Origin: Euglena gracilis
Taxonomy: Eukaryota > Euglenida > Euglenophyceae > Euglenales
Assembly (NCBI GenBank): GCA_039621445.1
Contig: CP154954.1
Coordinates: 67,304,714-67,368,713 of the forward strand
Direction of reading: 5' to 3'
DNA length: 64,000 nucleotides
The notes under the pieces are model-generated. The model had not been told where the DNA came from, made no database searches, and worked only from the letters and a program-made list of their open reading frames with translations. Shown here piece after piece: positions 1 to 48,490 of the stretch (positions are counted from its first letter, which is position 1; each line of letters starts with the position of its first letter). A program made the translations under genes and the position numbers.

Positions 1-140
1 TCAACGCCCTGCTGGACGCCGGGGCCCACGTCTCCAGGCTGTGCTTCGAGGCCGTCCTGCAGATCGACAGTGAGCACGCCGGGCAGGGCTCGCTGGGCTC
101 CATCCCGACACTGGCGGAGGAGCCCGGACCCCCCTCTTGA
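1..140 (+). CDS. 3' part of an exon of an unidentified gene (partial)
   Basis: The frame starting at base 3 is open to TGA at 138-140 and uses G or C at almost every third codon position, as the clear exons of this window do. It begins NALLDAGAHVSRLCFEAVLQ. I do not recognise the family. Two readings are possible. It may be a terminal exon whose stop is followed at once by a (CA)n tract. Or it may be an internal exon ending at base 70, because GTGAGC, a donor also used at 5185, starts at 71. In the second case it would leave phase 1, which does not match the phase-0 start of the next recognised exon at 1452, so the terminal-exon reading is slightly favoured. Confidence 0.45.
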   Translation, partial: NALLDAGAHVSRLCFEAVLQIDSEHAGQGSLGSIPTLAEEPGPPS

Positions 141-144
141 CGTT

Positions 145-191
<47 letters not shown>

Positions 192-1451
192 GCACACACA
201 CACACACATGCACACACACACACACACACACAACAAACACACATCTGCACACAAACGAAGGCATGAACACACACACCGCAGACACAGATACTCGCACAGT
301 GACGTTTCAGCCCCCACCCACCCAGAACAGGCTCGTATTGTGGGCACTGTGGGTGGACGTGGCTGGTTGTGAAATTTCAAAGAAGTGGCTGGCTGGTTGT
401 TTTTTTAATGGAAAGGGATCCCCCCCGTTAATCGGTAAGCATGACTGGGCCAGACCAGACTGTGGGTGGAGGTGGTGACCCGGGAGATTTGACAAAAAAA
501 ATTCTAAAAAAACCGCATTTTTGAGTTGTTTGGATAAAAAAGCCCAGCGTCCTGTGCCGTTTCCCTTGCAAGGGCGAGGGGTTGACCCGCCGCCCTCCCG
601 AGGGTCTGAAACCACCCCCTCACCCCCCTCACAGCGACAGACAGAAACGCAAAGAGAAGTTCACTTTGGCTGCTGGATGGGCTGGGTGGTGCCGGGGCCG
701 GGCCGCCGGGCCTCCGGACCTGGAGCTGAAAATGAGCGTTTTTTTTGGGCCTGAAACCCATGCATTTTCGGTCATTTCCGGGTCAAAAATGTCCAAAAAA
801 AAGTCCAAAAACTGCTTTTGGGAAGGGCCTCCCTGGGGGGCGGCGTTCTCTGGGGTTGGCCCCGCCGGCCCTGGCGGGGAGTGCCTCGGCCGGCAGAAGG
901 GCGCCCCGGCCCGGCCGGCCACGCTGCAGCCGGCCGACAGCAGCGGCGGGACGGCGGTGTGCCCATTCCCGGCGGCCGGGGGCTCCGCTGGCCCAAATTT
1001 TCCCATGAGTTCTTTTTGTGTCTCCAACATTTCCCACGGTTTCCCCCTAGCCCTCCCCCAAGATGCCCCTAGATACCTCACAAAATGCTTTTGCTTCAAC
1101 TATTGTTTTTGAAAAAAGTGTTCAATGGCCAAAAATGGTGTTTTGGGCGTTTTGGGGGTTGTCAGATGCTCACTTTTTTTCAAACTGTGTTTTGCAGGTC
1201 ATTTTCAGGCATTTGTCCGATTTCGGCCCAGCTCAGGTCCAGCCGGTGCCCAGCCCCCCCCCCCCCCCAAAGGGGGGGCAGGCCAGCCAGCCCAAATTTC
1301 CAGCCCCAGCCCAGCAACCCCCCCCCCCCGGGTCCTTAAAGAGATGTGTGGTTGGGAGGCGGTCTAAGCCCCCCGCTTTTTAGGTTCGATTCTTCAACCA
1401 AACTCGTGGTCCATGACATTCGCTCCATGACTTGCCCTTCATCATCGCCAG
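141..1451. repeat. Non-coding stretch: (CA)n microsatellite and C/G-rich repeat debris
   Basis: A (CA)n tract runs from about 143 to 235. The remainder holds homopolymer C and G runs and AT-rich filler. The part from about 1085 to 1345 (GAAAAAAGTGTTCAA, GGCCAAAAATGGTGTTTT, CCCCGGGTCC.TAAAGAGATGT) is clearly related to about 16925-17205, so it is a dispersed repeat. No exon is recognised. Confidence 0.6.
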
Positions 1452-39694
<38,243 letters not shown>

Positions 39695-41145
39695 GGCTGC
39701 CTCCCCCTTTGGGCAGGCGGCGCGGGGCGCTGACGCGGTCTAGCAACGACTGTTGTCCCTCGTTTGGCCCGGACGCCAGGACATCATCGTGTTTGCAAAT
39801 GTGCACAAATTGACAACTGGAAAAAACGAAGGTTTCAGATCTTGCTGATGTTTAGCTTTGTGGACTGCATTCATGCCAGGTTTATGGCATGTATGTAAGA
39901 GCCAATCATAATTTATAATAACAATCATAAAATTGCACAAGCAGTTTATAACACACGCAGATATGTCGGACAATTGTTAAGTTCAAGGTCCGTGATCGAT
40001 TTTTTGATTCCTGACACCAGGTTGGCCACGTGTATTTGCAGGTATAAAAAGGAACAGAGTTAGGGGCATAGTTCAAGGCCTAAGTTTGCCCTAAAGTTAG
40101 GCCAATAATTTGGCTTGATTTAGGCCTAAAACGGCATGCCTTATGAATTCCTGCGCATAAATTAGGATTCATTTTTATTTTCCCCCACAAATAGCTGCGA
40201 GCTGTGAGAAAATATCAGTGTGGGGCAGCACATGCATCTGCTTGAGCCTTCCACGCCTTCTTTGAGCTTCCACACCGAATCAGCGACAAACGTCTGCATT
40301 TATGTTTCCCATTGGTCAAAGAGGAGTTGTGCTTCCTCTGCATCAGTCGTTGCATAGCCACAATACTCTTTGGTTTCAAACTGTGCGGTATTTTGGCAGC
40401 CAGGCTTTCGTCTGAGTACCATCGTTGTCATCCAGGATGAGGTGGAAATTCATCAGACTCAATATTATCCCTGAAAACACTTGTGCGCTATTCCACATTT
40501 TACCTCCCCCCGAATTTTGTCCCCTAACTATAGTATTTCCCGCCACACAGGTCAACAGGTCAGACCAAATTCCGCAAGTTGTCGTATATATGACAGAACA
40601 GAGTAGTTGTGAACCCTTATTGAACCTCCTTGTGGGTGTTGTGCGCACCCAGAATGCAAGGCTCCCTCTTTTGGCTTTGTTGTGGTGTGCAAGTTTGGTG
40701 CGCAAGACAGACAGACTGTGTCAGCGTTTGAGACTGGAAAGAGCGCCTCAGAGAACGCTCGGACGGATGCCTGCCGAGCGGTGCTTTGGTTGGCTTCCGA
40801 CCCCTCACCCTCCCCTCCCAGCAACGGGTCCACCCCCCGGCCACCGTGGCCTCCTCCGGGAGAGGCCGCTGGCTGGCAGGCTGGCTTCACGCCATTGGCG
40901 AGGGGCCCCCCTGGCGTTTCCTTACTGTCTTTTTTCCTGCCACTCCCCTGGGTTTGGCCCAGGACCCCACCCCCCCCACCCCCACCCCCCCCCCCCCGCC
41001 GAACTGGGCCAACCCCGGGCTTTTGCCTGCCTGAGGATTTGGGGCTGGCCTTCGAGCAGGGGGAGGGGTTGGATTTCAGCTTGTTTGAATTTGGCCATTA
41101 GACCTCTGATAGGTCCTGCCTTTTTATTTTTTCCTCCTGGTAGGG
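39695..41145. other. Intergenic: no gene recognised
   Basis: The first few hundred bases are probably the channel 3' UTR. GTGACTGGGCGTGATCAGGC-like short repeats precede the terminal exon (39300-39530). The GC-rich stretch 40780-41040 has open frames but no family motif or phase-consistent splice sites. Confidence 0.5.
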
Positions 41146-41642
41146 CAGGGGGGGGGAATTGATATCCGCAATTTTTCCGCAATTTCCGCAATTTTCCGCA
41201 ATTTTCCGCAATTTTTCCGCAATTTCCGCAATTTTTCCGCAATTTTTCACCATTTTTTTGAAGATTTTTTTCCCCACCACCGAAGATGGAAGATGCAATG
41301 AGTTCAAGCCATTCTTCAAATGGATCAACAGGTGTGCTATTGTGTTTTGTTGTTCCCCCCCCCAGTTTACCAATTTTTCTCACAGGTGCACCACTGGTCA
41401 CAGGATTGGGTGCGTCCCACCTGTGCAAAGAACATCAAGCGTGTTGATTTGTGCTCGCCTGCATCGACGTGGGTGTTGCGGTGTTCTGAACCTCACAATT
41501 GAAAATTTTCTAAGTCCCCCCAAGCAGAAATGTGTATACCCGATATCAATTTTTCCGCAATTTTTCCGCAATTTCCGCAATTTTTCCGCAATTTTTCCGC
41601 AATTTTTCCGAAGGCCTCCGATATCAATTCCCCCCCCCCCTG
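41146..41642. mobile_element. MITE with perfect 23-bp TIR and CCGCAATTTTT arrays
   Basis: CAGGGGGGGGGGAATTGATATCCG-type left and CCGATATCAATTCCCC... right ends are fully complementary, and GGTAGGG lies directly on both sides (41139-41145, 41643-41649). Both subterminal regions are arrays of TTTTTCCGCAAT. No coding capacity. Confidence 0.85.
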
Positions 41643-41649
41643 GGTAGGG

Positions 41650-43440
41650 TTCCCCCCTGCAGAAGAGGGTCCGCCAGTTTTATATTTGAGTTCGCCAAAT
41701 CCCCGTCAGCTCCTCAACTCCCGGGAACCCCCAGATGTTTTTTGGGAATCTGGTCAAAAAATATGCTGGAAAATGGCTAATTTTTCCAGGGCCACCCCCC
41801 CCCTCCGGTGTGTAGGTACCTTAACCAAGCCATTCCTGTTGTTGACGATCCAAACTCCAGCCCATCTTCAGAAGCAACACTGCGAAGTTGAAGAAGGGTT
41901 GCTTTCAGGCCAAGGCCAAGAGAAGGGCTGCCGGATGCCCCGGATTGCGCTCTTCCTGACCCTGACCAGCCTTCTATCTTGAGTCCTGCTGTAACCGGGC
42001 TACTTTTTTTTAGGTTGGAATGCCCCTCAGGCGGTCTGGCCCCGTGTGCCCGAAAATTTCCATTGCAAAGCGACAATTATGCAAAAGTGGAGTTTTGAGG
42101 GGTTTTTTGAGGCAACCTGGGCGTGGAGAGATACCACCCTCCCCCGGAGGGCTTAGAAAGAAACCTGGTGGGAGACCCCAGGTGTCAAAAAAAGACAGCC
42201 TGGCCATGGCTCCATGTCGATCTGGCGAGTGCAGCGCACCAGGACCGCCCCACACCTGTGGCGGAAGTGATGCCTGGCGTGTCTGCCTTTTGTCTGCTGC
42301 TTTTGCAATTAGCAGCGTGGTTGGGTCCTGACATGCTGTGAACATGTGTGGTGCAAAGTTCCATTCTCAACGTGTTTTTGGATAAAGCTTTTTTGTGCGT
42401 ATTTCCCTCAGCTGCCTGCCAGTGGTGTGTGTTGGGAAGTAAGTTTGCGTGCAGTGCATGTTTCAAAACAGTGTTGGGTTGTTGTTCGTCCCCAGGCATC
42501 ACGGCCACCACAACACCAGAACCCACCACTGCATCCTGACCACCCTGACTCACTGTCCCGATATTGTCCACAGTTTGTGGCAATAACACCAAACCCCTCA
42601 TTCACACAGATCCCTGTCAATACGTCCAATAAACTAACCACCCTTTTTTATGGGATGAAGGGTGAGGGCAAGACCTCAATGGCTAACACTATTTACACTT
42701 TTCCCGCCCATTTCCACTGCCCCCATTTTCGACACCCCTCGGAGTTTCCACCAACAAAAAAATAATGCCGAGGGTTGGTAAAAAAGGATGGAGGGATTGA
42801 AGTGGGAAATATCGGATAAACCTCATTTGCATGACATAAAGCGATGGCTATCATCTTAGGCATCCTAACTTGCACTTAAGGTTTTGATTTTGTAATGTGC
42901 ATATACGTAATGTTGCAATCTTTTTGATACCTGGCGGTAAAACCCACCCTTTTGACCCTGTGGTCCCACCCTCTATGGTGGCCTGCATCATTTGCCGATT
43001 TTAGTGTTTTTTCGGCCTGTGCCCATGTTAAAAAGATTTCAAAACCCTGGTTTGAGCTCCGGGACATGTAAATTTTCCCAAAACAGTGCCAAAACCAAAA
43101 AAAAAATGTTGTATCTCCCTTTTTTTTTAAGCCCCGAGTGTGTTCCCCAGACAGTGTCACGCAGGCCGGCGGTGAAATTTGGATTTTTCTGTTGTTTTTC
43201 AGGCTCTCTGGAATGTGCCTGCAGAGTTGCCTGCTGAGTCATCCAGAGGGCAGACTCTACACACGCGTTGCGAACAGTTGGAAAAAACGGCGTGCCAGAG
43301 AGTTGTGATCCTTGGGAGCTTGAAGCGTGAGGAGCGGTGCAGTGGGGACCACCCGGGTGGCGGGGTTGGGGGGGATTGAGGGCAAGCCAGGGTCTTGTCA
43401 TCTGGTGAGCAATTCCAGCCCCCACATTGCCAGGCATAGA
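41650..43440. other. Intergenic: no gene recognised
   Basis: It has average composition with scattered C/G hairpins. Open frames up to about 150 codons exist on both strands but show no family motif, codon bias or paired splice signals. Confidence 0.5.
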
Positions 43441-43442
43441 AC

Positions 43443-43928
43443 GCAATGGTTATGCCTATTACGCACATGCGCAACAGTTATCCATTGCAGATGCGAGCAA
43501 TGCACAACGATTGCGCATGTGCGCAATGGTTAACGGATGCTCCTGATCTTATGGGCCTTTCTCTGGCGTGTTATGGTGTGTCAGGAGGCCCTCTTTGCAT
43601 GGCCAGTGTTGGGCTTGGTGAGGAAATCCATTACGCAATTGCCCGTACAGAATAAAGAAGAAGTGCAAACACGCACCTGACTGATCTGAATGAACAAGCA
43701 CACCATTACAGAGGCATATCCATTGCACACCTGCGGAATGAATTGCTTCACCAAGCCCAACATCAGCCGTGCAGAGAGGGGCCCCCAACACGTCGTAACA
43801 CACCAGAGAGACGCCCATAAACTCAGGGGCTTCCATTACCGTTGCGCATTTGCGCAATGGTTGTGCATTGTGCACATGCGCAATGGATAACTGTTGCGCA
43901 TGTGCGCAATGGGCATTCTAACAGTAGG
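43443..43928. mobile_element. Large fold-back (inverted repeat) element with GCGCATGTGCGC palindromes
   Basis: The left arm (about 43445-43630) and right arm (about 43735-43925) are inverted copies. For example 43461-43487 matches the complement of 43881-43907 at 26 of 27 bases, and TGTTGGGCTTGGTGA near the inner end of the left arm has its complement in the right arm. The loop is about 100 bp. Each arm carries several TTGCGCATGTGCGCAA-type palindromes. Confidence 0.87.
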
Positions 43929-44459
43929 CATATATGAATGTGCACGTGCTGTGGGAAAAGGTGGTGGATTGAGGAGAATGGTGAGGGTGTGCAGGGTGAG
44001 CACCGCTGGGTGCAGAAGCTGGGTTGGTAATTTTGAATTATTCAGGTGGGGAGGAAGGGACCGTTCAAATAAGACGAATTACGGGGCGGCGGGCTGTGGA
44101 GCCATCCTCGGTGCTGGGAGTAGGGCTTTTTGGGATGATGACTGAAAGATCTGTTTTGGCCAAATTGTGTCCTCCATCTGCCTGGTGTGATGGGACTGTC
44201 TGGTGGGTTGCAACCCACCGGAAAAAGGTGTGTCAGTACGTCCACCATTCTCCACTGTTGTTGATGTATAAAGGGGTGCAAGCCAGCCCCCCCCCTTCCA
44301 TACCCAGCACCCCATCCCAAACGTCACACCTAAACACAGGTGGTCCCACATGGTGATGTGCAGTGGTGCCTATGAGAAGGCACATGGGGAGTGGACGTCG
44401 TGAGGCCATTCCTTCGTTGGCTGGGTGTGATTCTATCTACAGGAGAGCAGGAGGGGAGC

Positions 44460-46200
44460 AGCGCTGGGCATACACAAGAGTGCGCACCTGCGCATTTCAT
44501 GAGGGGGAGTGCGCAGGTGCGCATTCTCTGTGTTGAGGGGAGCTGTGTCTCGCACTCCTGAACCCAGTACCAGCACAGCATTGTGACAGGGCTGCCCCCA
44601 TGGTGCGCTGCTGGCCTTTGTCAGCGATTTCAGAGGCGTCTCATTGCCCAGGAGGATGCCGCTGGAGTAGGTTGTATGTCTCCCTGGCTGTGCCTCCACC
44701 TTGTGTGCTGAGTTGTTTGGCATGGCCCTGTGTGGCAACCTCCTACCAGGGTGCTTTAAGGGGAGACACAAGAAGGGAATGTGCATGTGCGCATTCACCC
44801 CGATGTGCCATGTTTGACTGCAACCAGGCAATTGCTTAAGCACTGACCGACCCCCCCCCCCCCGGGGGGGGGGGCGACGGGTTATTTCAGAGTGACTGGC
44901 TGGTTTTTGGCCCGGACAACCTCCCCCCCGGGGGGGGGGGGGGGCCAGGAGTGGGCAAAAGTGGCTTGAGTGACCCCGGCGCCGAAGGCGCCGGAAAATT
45001 TTTTTGGGCCTAAAATGGCCTAAAGTGACTGGAAAGTGGCCGTTTTTCTGAGTGGCCGACCCCCCCCCCCCCGGGGGGGTAGTGACTGGCTGGTTTTTTG
45101 AAAATGAGTGACCGATTGGTTTTTAAGAAAGTGGAGTGACCCCCCCTCACCCCCCCCCCCCGGGGGTCGGTAAGCAATTGTATGACTGCAACCATTGCGG
45201 ATGGGGTGTGTGGAGAAGGTGTGCATGTGCGCTTTCCCTGGTCTTCACAGCGGCCAAGGGTTGTGTAGTTTGCAGTGTTGGAGCGTCGACTCTGAGTTCA
45301 TGAAAATAAGGGTTCTGTGTAGGGGGTGACGTTTGTTGCCAGCAAGGCCACAGGCGGGGGTCCTCCTCTGCCGTGTTTTGCTCCAGGGCTGCCTCGTCCT
45401 CGGACACCATTGGATCCTCGGGAGGTCTACACTTCAGCCGTGTGGTTTCAAACCCAGGCCAGGCGGGGGGAGTTGGCGTGGGTGGTGGCATACCCACCTG
45501 GGAGTGAAAATGTTGGACGGTGTGGCTGTCATTCAAAGAAAGGCACAGGACGATTTTTTGCGCATGTGCGCATTCACCAGCTTTTCACTCACGCCATGAA
45601 AGACTGCTGACCGCATTTGGGAATTAGGGTGCCCGTCACTGAGGAATTTCCTCAGGCACTGAAGTCCCTTTCTCATCCGTTTTCCCTTGGTATGACACAG
45701 TGGAATACACAGAAAAAGCAGAACGGAAAAAATTCCTGGGTTTATCAGCAAGTTTTTGTTGTGGTGTGCTTGTGCCTGTCTCACGATCTCAAGGGCCTGG
45801 AGAAAATTTGGGACAAGGACTAACCTGTGGTGTTCGCTTCTTTGAGTCCATTTGGATTGTGAATTAATTCAGTGTTTACAGACCGTTTTGGGGAATGATG
45901 CCGAAGATGGTGACAGGCGTGTTTCGCTCTCAAGGTGCCAACCCCGTGAGCACTGTGTGTGGAACCAGACACAACCCCCTGCGTTGACCCTAATTGTGGG
46001 GCACAGTGCTTCTTGCACCTCGTACCGCAAAAAAACACATTTTAGCATGTATATTGTGCAACCATTGCACAAGTGAAAATTACCACCCACATTTTGAATT
46101 GCAAAAGTTTAAAACATTGCGCAAGTGCACAATGCGTTTGGTTTTTTGTATTGAAAAAAATTAGCTGTGCCATTGCGCAGGTGCGCAATGACGTCCCCTC
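44460..46200. repeat. Scattered GCGCA-n2-TGCGC palindromes
   Basis: Isolated or paired copies of GTGCGCACCTGCGCAT, GTGCGCAGGTGCGCATT, TGCGCATGTGCGCATTCACC and TTGCGCAGGTGCGCAATG lie near 44478, 44508, 44783, 45228, 45560, 46118 and 46170. The unit is the same as in the fold-back at 43443-43928, so these are probably relics of that family. Confidence 0.75.
44825..45184. mobile_element. hAT-like MITE with perfect 8-bp TSD (GACCGACCCC family)
   Basis: It starts CAGGCAATTGCTTAAGCACT and ends GGGTCGGTAAGCAATTGTATG (10 of 12 terminal positions complementary), with ACTGCAAC on both sides (44817-44824, 45185-45192). The interior consists of C/G hairpins and the core GGCGCCGAAGGCGCC. Confidence 0.92.
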
Positions 46201-46976
46201 GTTTCATTACCCAGCGCTTTGGGTTCACGCACTCTGGGCCCTGGAAAACGTGTGCACACTGGAGGGACAGACCAGTGCAGACAGTCCTGAAAATCGGGCT
46301 TCGGTGTTGGAAAGCAGAACTTTTTTTGCGAGGTTGCACATCGACACAATTTACAGTCACTTTCAAGGCTAAGTTAGGGCGCTTTCAAAGCGAGTTAGGC
46401 CGCCTAAGATCATGCACGGAGTCGTTGTCAATCCTGTCGCTGATACGGTTGCCGGGACCTTCATTCCATCCACGTGGTTGTGCCTGGTGTTGTGACCCGA
46501 AAGTGGTTGAAAGAGAAAAGCAATTCCACCCGGCACCTCATTCTGAAGTTGACTCAACAGTGGATCAAGCCTGCGGTTTCCATATTTCTTCCCATGAATT
46601 CCTCACGCAATCACACAGAGTTTCGAGCCGTGCCAAGCCCACCTGCACCTGTGGGGTGCCTGGGCAAGCACTCCAAGGCACACCTGGCTCGCTTGGAAAT
46701 TTAATTCATTTTTAAGAAATATATTTGCAGACAACGTGGTGCATCATCAAATTCTTTTGAAGACCCTCCTTTCAATTCTTAAATGTGTGCAAATGATTTC
46801 TCTGATCTTGTTTCCCCTAATTTTCAGCGCTTCAGGCTGGGACCAAAATGGTTTGTTTTGGCTTGTTCCATTGTCAGGGTGTGGGGGGGGTCCCCTCCAA
46901 GCACCCCTTGATAATGGGCGATGCTGACGTATTTTTGCATAATTTTGAGAACTAAACCATATTTTAGATTCGTGAG

Positions 46977-47393
46977 CAGGGTTTGATATAAGGAGGGCGT
47001 ACATGGTCTAGGTGGGGGGGGTGCCCCCCCCACCCCCCCCCCCTCCTGGCCCGCAGGGGGGGTCCGGACCCCCCCCCCCACCTGCCAGGGGGGTCCGGAC
47101 CGACCCTCGGGGGGGTTCCCGGGACCCCCCCCCAAAAAAGGGACAATTTTTTCCTCCGGCGCTTCGCGCCGAAATTTTTTTGCATTTTTGGCACATTTTT
47201 GCCCCAAAAGTGCCCAAAATGGCACTTTTGGTCGTTTTGGGGGTCAAAATTGGGGGGTCAAAAATTTTCGGCCACCCTGCCCGCGCACCTGTTTAGGTGG
47301 GGGTGGTGTGTCCCCCCCACAGCCCCCCCCCGGGGCCACAGGGGGGGGGGGGGGTCCGGACCCCCCCCCCACCTGTCCTTATATCGAACCCTG
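46977..47393. mobile_element. MITE with perfect 8-bp TSD (CAGGGTT...AACCCTG family)
   Basis: It starts CAGGGTTTGATATAAGGAGG and ends CCTTATATCGAACCCTG. TTCGTGAG flanks it (46969-46976 and 47394-47401). The interior has C/G hairpins, the core GGCGCTTCGCGCC and TTTTTGGCACATTTTTGCCC. Confidence 0.94.
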
Positions 47394-47460
47394 TTCGTGA
47401 GCCATCATTTTCCACAAACCTCTCATATTCTGCCCAAATGGGCCATTTTTTGATTTTGAT

Positions 47461-47724
47461 TACCCCCCCCCCCTAGTCGTACGACCACCCCTCATTTACG
47501 ACCACCCCCCGGTCACAGGTTGCAGGTCATGGGGTGTTATGACCACCCCCCCCCGGTCACAGGTTGCAGGTTACCAAAATTTTAACACCACTTCACCTAT
47601 GACCGCCCCCGCATTTATGACCACCCCCCGGTCACAGGTTGCAGGTTATGGGGGTGTTACGACCCCCCCCCCCGGTCACAGGTTGCAGGAACCCGGTCGT
47701 ACGACTAGGGGGGGGGGGGGTAAT
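47461..47724. mobile_element. Fold-back element with TAGTCGTACGACC ends and GGTCACAGGTTGCAGGT units
   Basis: TACCCCCC...CTAGTCGTACGACC at the left is inverted at the right as GGTCGTACGACTAGGGGG...TA. Four copies of GGTCACAGGTTGCAGG with C-tracts lie inside. The target duplication is not resolved. Confidence 0.8.
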
Positions 47725-48456
47725 TTTTGCCAATTTGGAGGATTCCTAGATAATTGGGGTTAATGTTAGGTTAAATTGGGTCAATCTGAGCAAGCGTCCA
47801 CTTTATATTTTGAGGTCATTTTTCCCCATCTTTGTGGCTACTGTTGGCATTTTTGGGCTTTTTTCAGCCATTTTCAGCCATTTGAAAATGGCTGAAAATA
47901 GCCATCTTTGTGGCTACTGTTGGCATTTTTGGGCTTTTTTCAGCCATTTTCAGCCATTTTCATAAATTTGAGACATTTTTTTTTGCATTTTTGAGAGACG
48001 CAGTTACAGAGAAGGATCAGGAGGAAGAAGTTCATTTCAGCAGTTGTTCCGGGAGGAATCGGGCATAGACCAATTCCCTAATACCATATGGCATGGAGTG
48101 GAAGGAGGTAATTGAGCATGTATTACTGGAGTGGGTGGAGGTGTTTGAGATGCAGGTATTGGAATTGATGCAGGCACTGGAGTGGATGCAGGTATTACCG
48201 AAGTGGATGTGGGTGTGAGGGCAGATGAAGGTACTGGACAGATGAAGGTACTGGAATTGATGTAGATACTGAAGGTGGATTCAGGCACTGCTGGAGTGGA
48301 TGCAGGACGCAGGTATTGGAGAAGGTCAGGGAATGGAGGTGCCGAACTGTGTGCAGCACCCCATCCACCCACCCACCCACCCACCCACCCACCTGTCCAC
48401 TGGGTCATATGAGTCCCACTTATACCTCAGACATCCTGCCAAGTGCCGTGTGTCTC

Positions 48457-48490
48457 ATGTCGGCGGCGGTCATTTGGCTCCACGGCTTGG
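48457..48490 (+). CDS. Thioesterase exon 1 (HGLG)
   Basis: It reads MSAAVIWLHGL plus one base of Gly. 'VI.LHGLGD.G' is the oxyanion-loop strand and loop of the LYPLA family. It ends three bases before a CAG. The frame is also open upstream to 48421. Confidence 0.82.

Noticed and set aside
40425-41162. 245-codon open frame downstream of the channel gene as a new gene
   Set aside because: It has no recognisable domain, its GC-rich part is proline tract translation, and there are no supporting phase-consistent splice sites.
43505-43545. GCGCATGTGCGC palindromes as functional promoters (NRF-1-like sites)
   Set aside because: They occur within a fold-back repeat and as scattered relics, not at consistent distances from gene starts; kept only as repeat features.
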